The position numbers and the translations under genes were made by a program. The notes below the pieces were generated by a model. The model worked only from the letters and a program-made list of their open reading frames with translations. It was not told the DNA's origin and made no database searches. A stretch of DNA of 5,713 bases, taken from contig DUCL01000058.1 of assembly GCA_012959845.1 (NCBI GenBank), positions 1 to 5,713 on the forward strand, read 5' to 3'. The stretch is from Candidatus Poseidoniales archaeon. GTDB taxonomy: Archaea > Thermoplasmatota > Poseidoniia > Poseidoniales > Poseidoniaceae. Shown piece by piece: positions 5,571 to 5,713 of the stretch. Each line of letters begins with the position of its first letter. Within the stretch, counting starts at the first letter, position 1.

Positions 5571-5713
5571 ATGGAAGAAAGGGTTGAGGGCTGGGTACCT
5601 CATCTTCTTGGTTTCATATTACCTATTGTCGCAATCACCGGAGTGTGTTTGGGTGGATGGTGGTCTGCAAGTGGATTGATTTGGGCACTGGGTATTGGCC
5701 CAATCTTAGATTT
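5571..5713 (+). CDS. Partial membrane protein, AlkB-like alkane/fatty-acid hydroxylase N-terminus
   Basis: Only the first 47 residues lie in the window and the frame is open to the edge. The start MEERVEGWVPHLLGF leads into a hydrophobic segment (about 12-25), a GGWW turn, and a second hydrophobic segment ending GIGPILD (41-47). This pattern of two helices, Gly-Gly-Trp between them and a closing Pro-x-Leu-Asp is how AlkB-type membrane di-iron hydroxylases and related desaturases begin. In that family the first His box follows further on, beyond this window, so the identification rests on the N-terminal pattern alone. Such enzymes hydroxylate alkyl chains in the membrane with O2 and electrons from rubredoxin or ferredoxin. 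Other polytopic membrane proteins remain possible. There is no Shine-Dalgarno before ATG 5571. Confidence 0.5.
   Translation, partial: MEERVEGWVPHLLGFILPIVAITGVCLGGWWSASGLIWALGIGPILD

Overview
The window is gene-dense, looks A+T-rich by eye, and has very short intergenic gaps. It holds seven protein genes and no recognisable RNA gene, mobile element or CRISPR array. The style suggests a planktonic marine euryarchaeon of the Marine Group II (Poseidoniales) or III kind. Three things point that way: a membrane-anchored protein with Asp-rich thrombospondin-3-like repeats and regularly spaced Cys pairs, two lipoproteins with GCLG/GCFG lipoboxes, and an exported S15-type peptidase. Some starts have a good Shine-Dalgarno and others none, which fits archaeal mixed leadered/leaderless initiation. 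This assignment is inference; no taxonomic marker gene is present.

Left part (1-3317), cell-surface genes. A minus-strand gene runs off the left edge (start at 945) and encodes a signal peptide, Ca-binding-type Asp repeats, one transmembrane helix and a charged cytoplasmic tail. Divergent from it is a thioredoxin-fold lipoprotein with a CNNC active site (1032-1532). Tail-to-tail with that, with zero bases between the stop codons, lies a large lipoprotein hydrolase of the X-Pro dipeptidyl-peptidase/CocE family (1533-3317, minus). Together they look like part of an envelope set: a surface Ca-binding protein, a redox protein and a peptidase that could act on external peptides.

Right part (3404-5713), a plus-strand run. 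An extended short-chain dehydrogenase of the dihydroflavonol-reductase/3beta-HSD-like type is followed after 4 bases by orotidine-5'-phosphate decarboxylase (pyrF). A small single-helix membrane protein of unknown function starts 1 base after the pyrF stop or overlaps it. After 47 bases comes the N-terminus of a membrane protein resembling AlkB-type alkane/fatty-acid hydroxylases, cut by the right edge. The first three are probably one transcript; the fourth may have its own promoter.

The most notable observation is in the decarboxylase. It is of the long eukaryote-like type rather than the short type usual in archaea, and the normally invariant phosphate-gripping Arg of the VGRGI motif is Ser (VGSGI), while the catalytic K-D-K-D tetrad is intact. 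I saw no clear undescribed multi-gene system.
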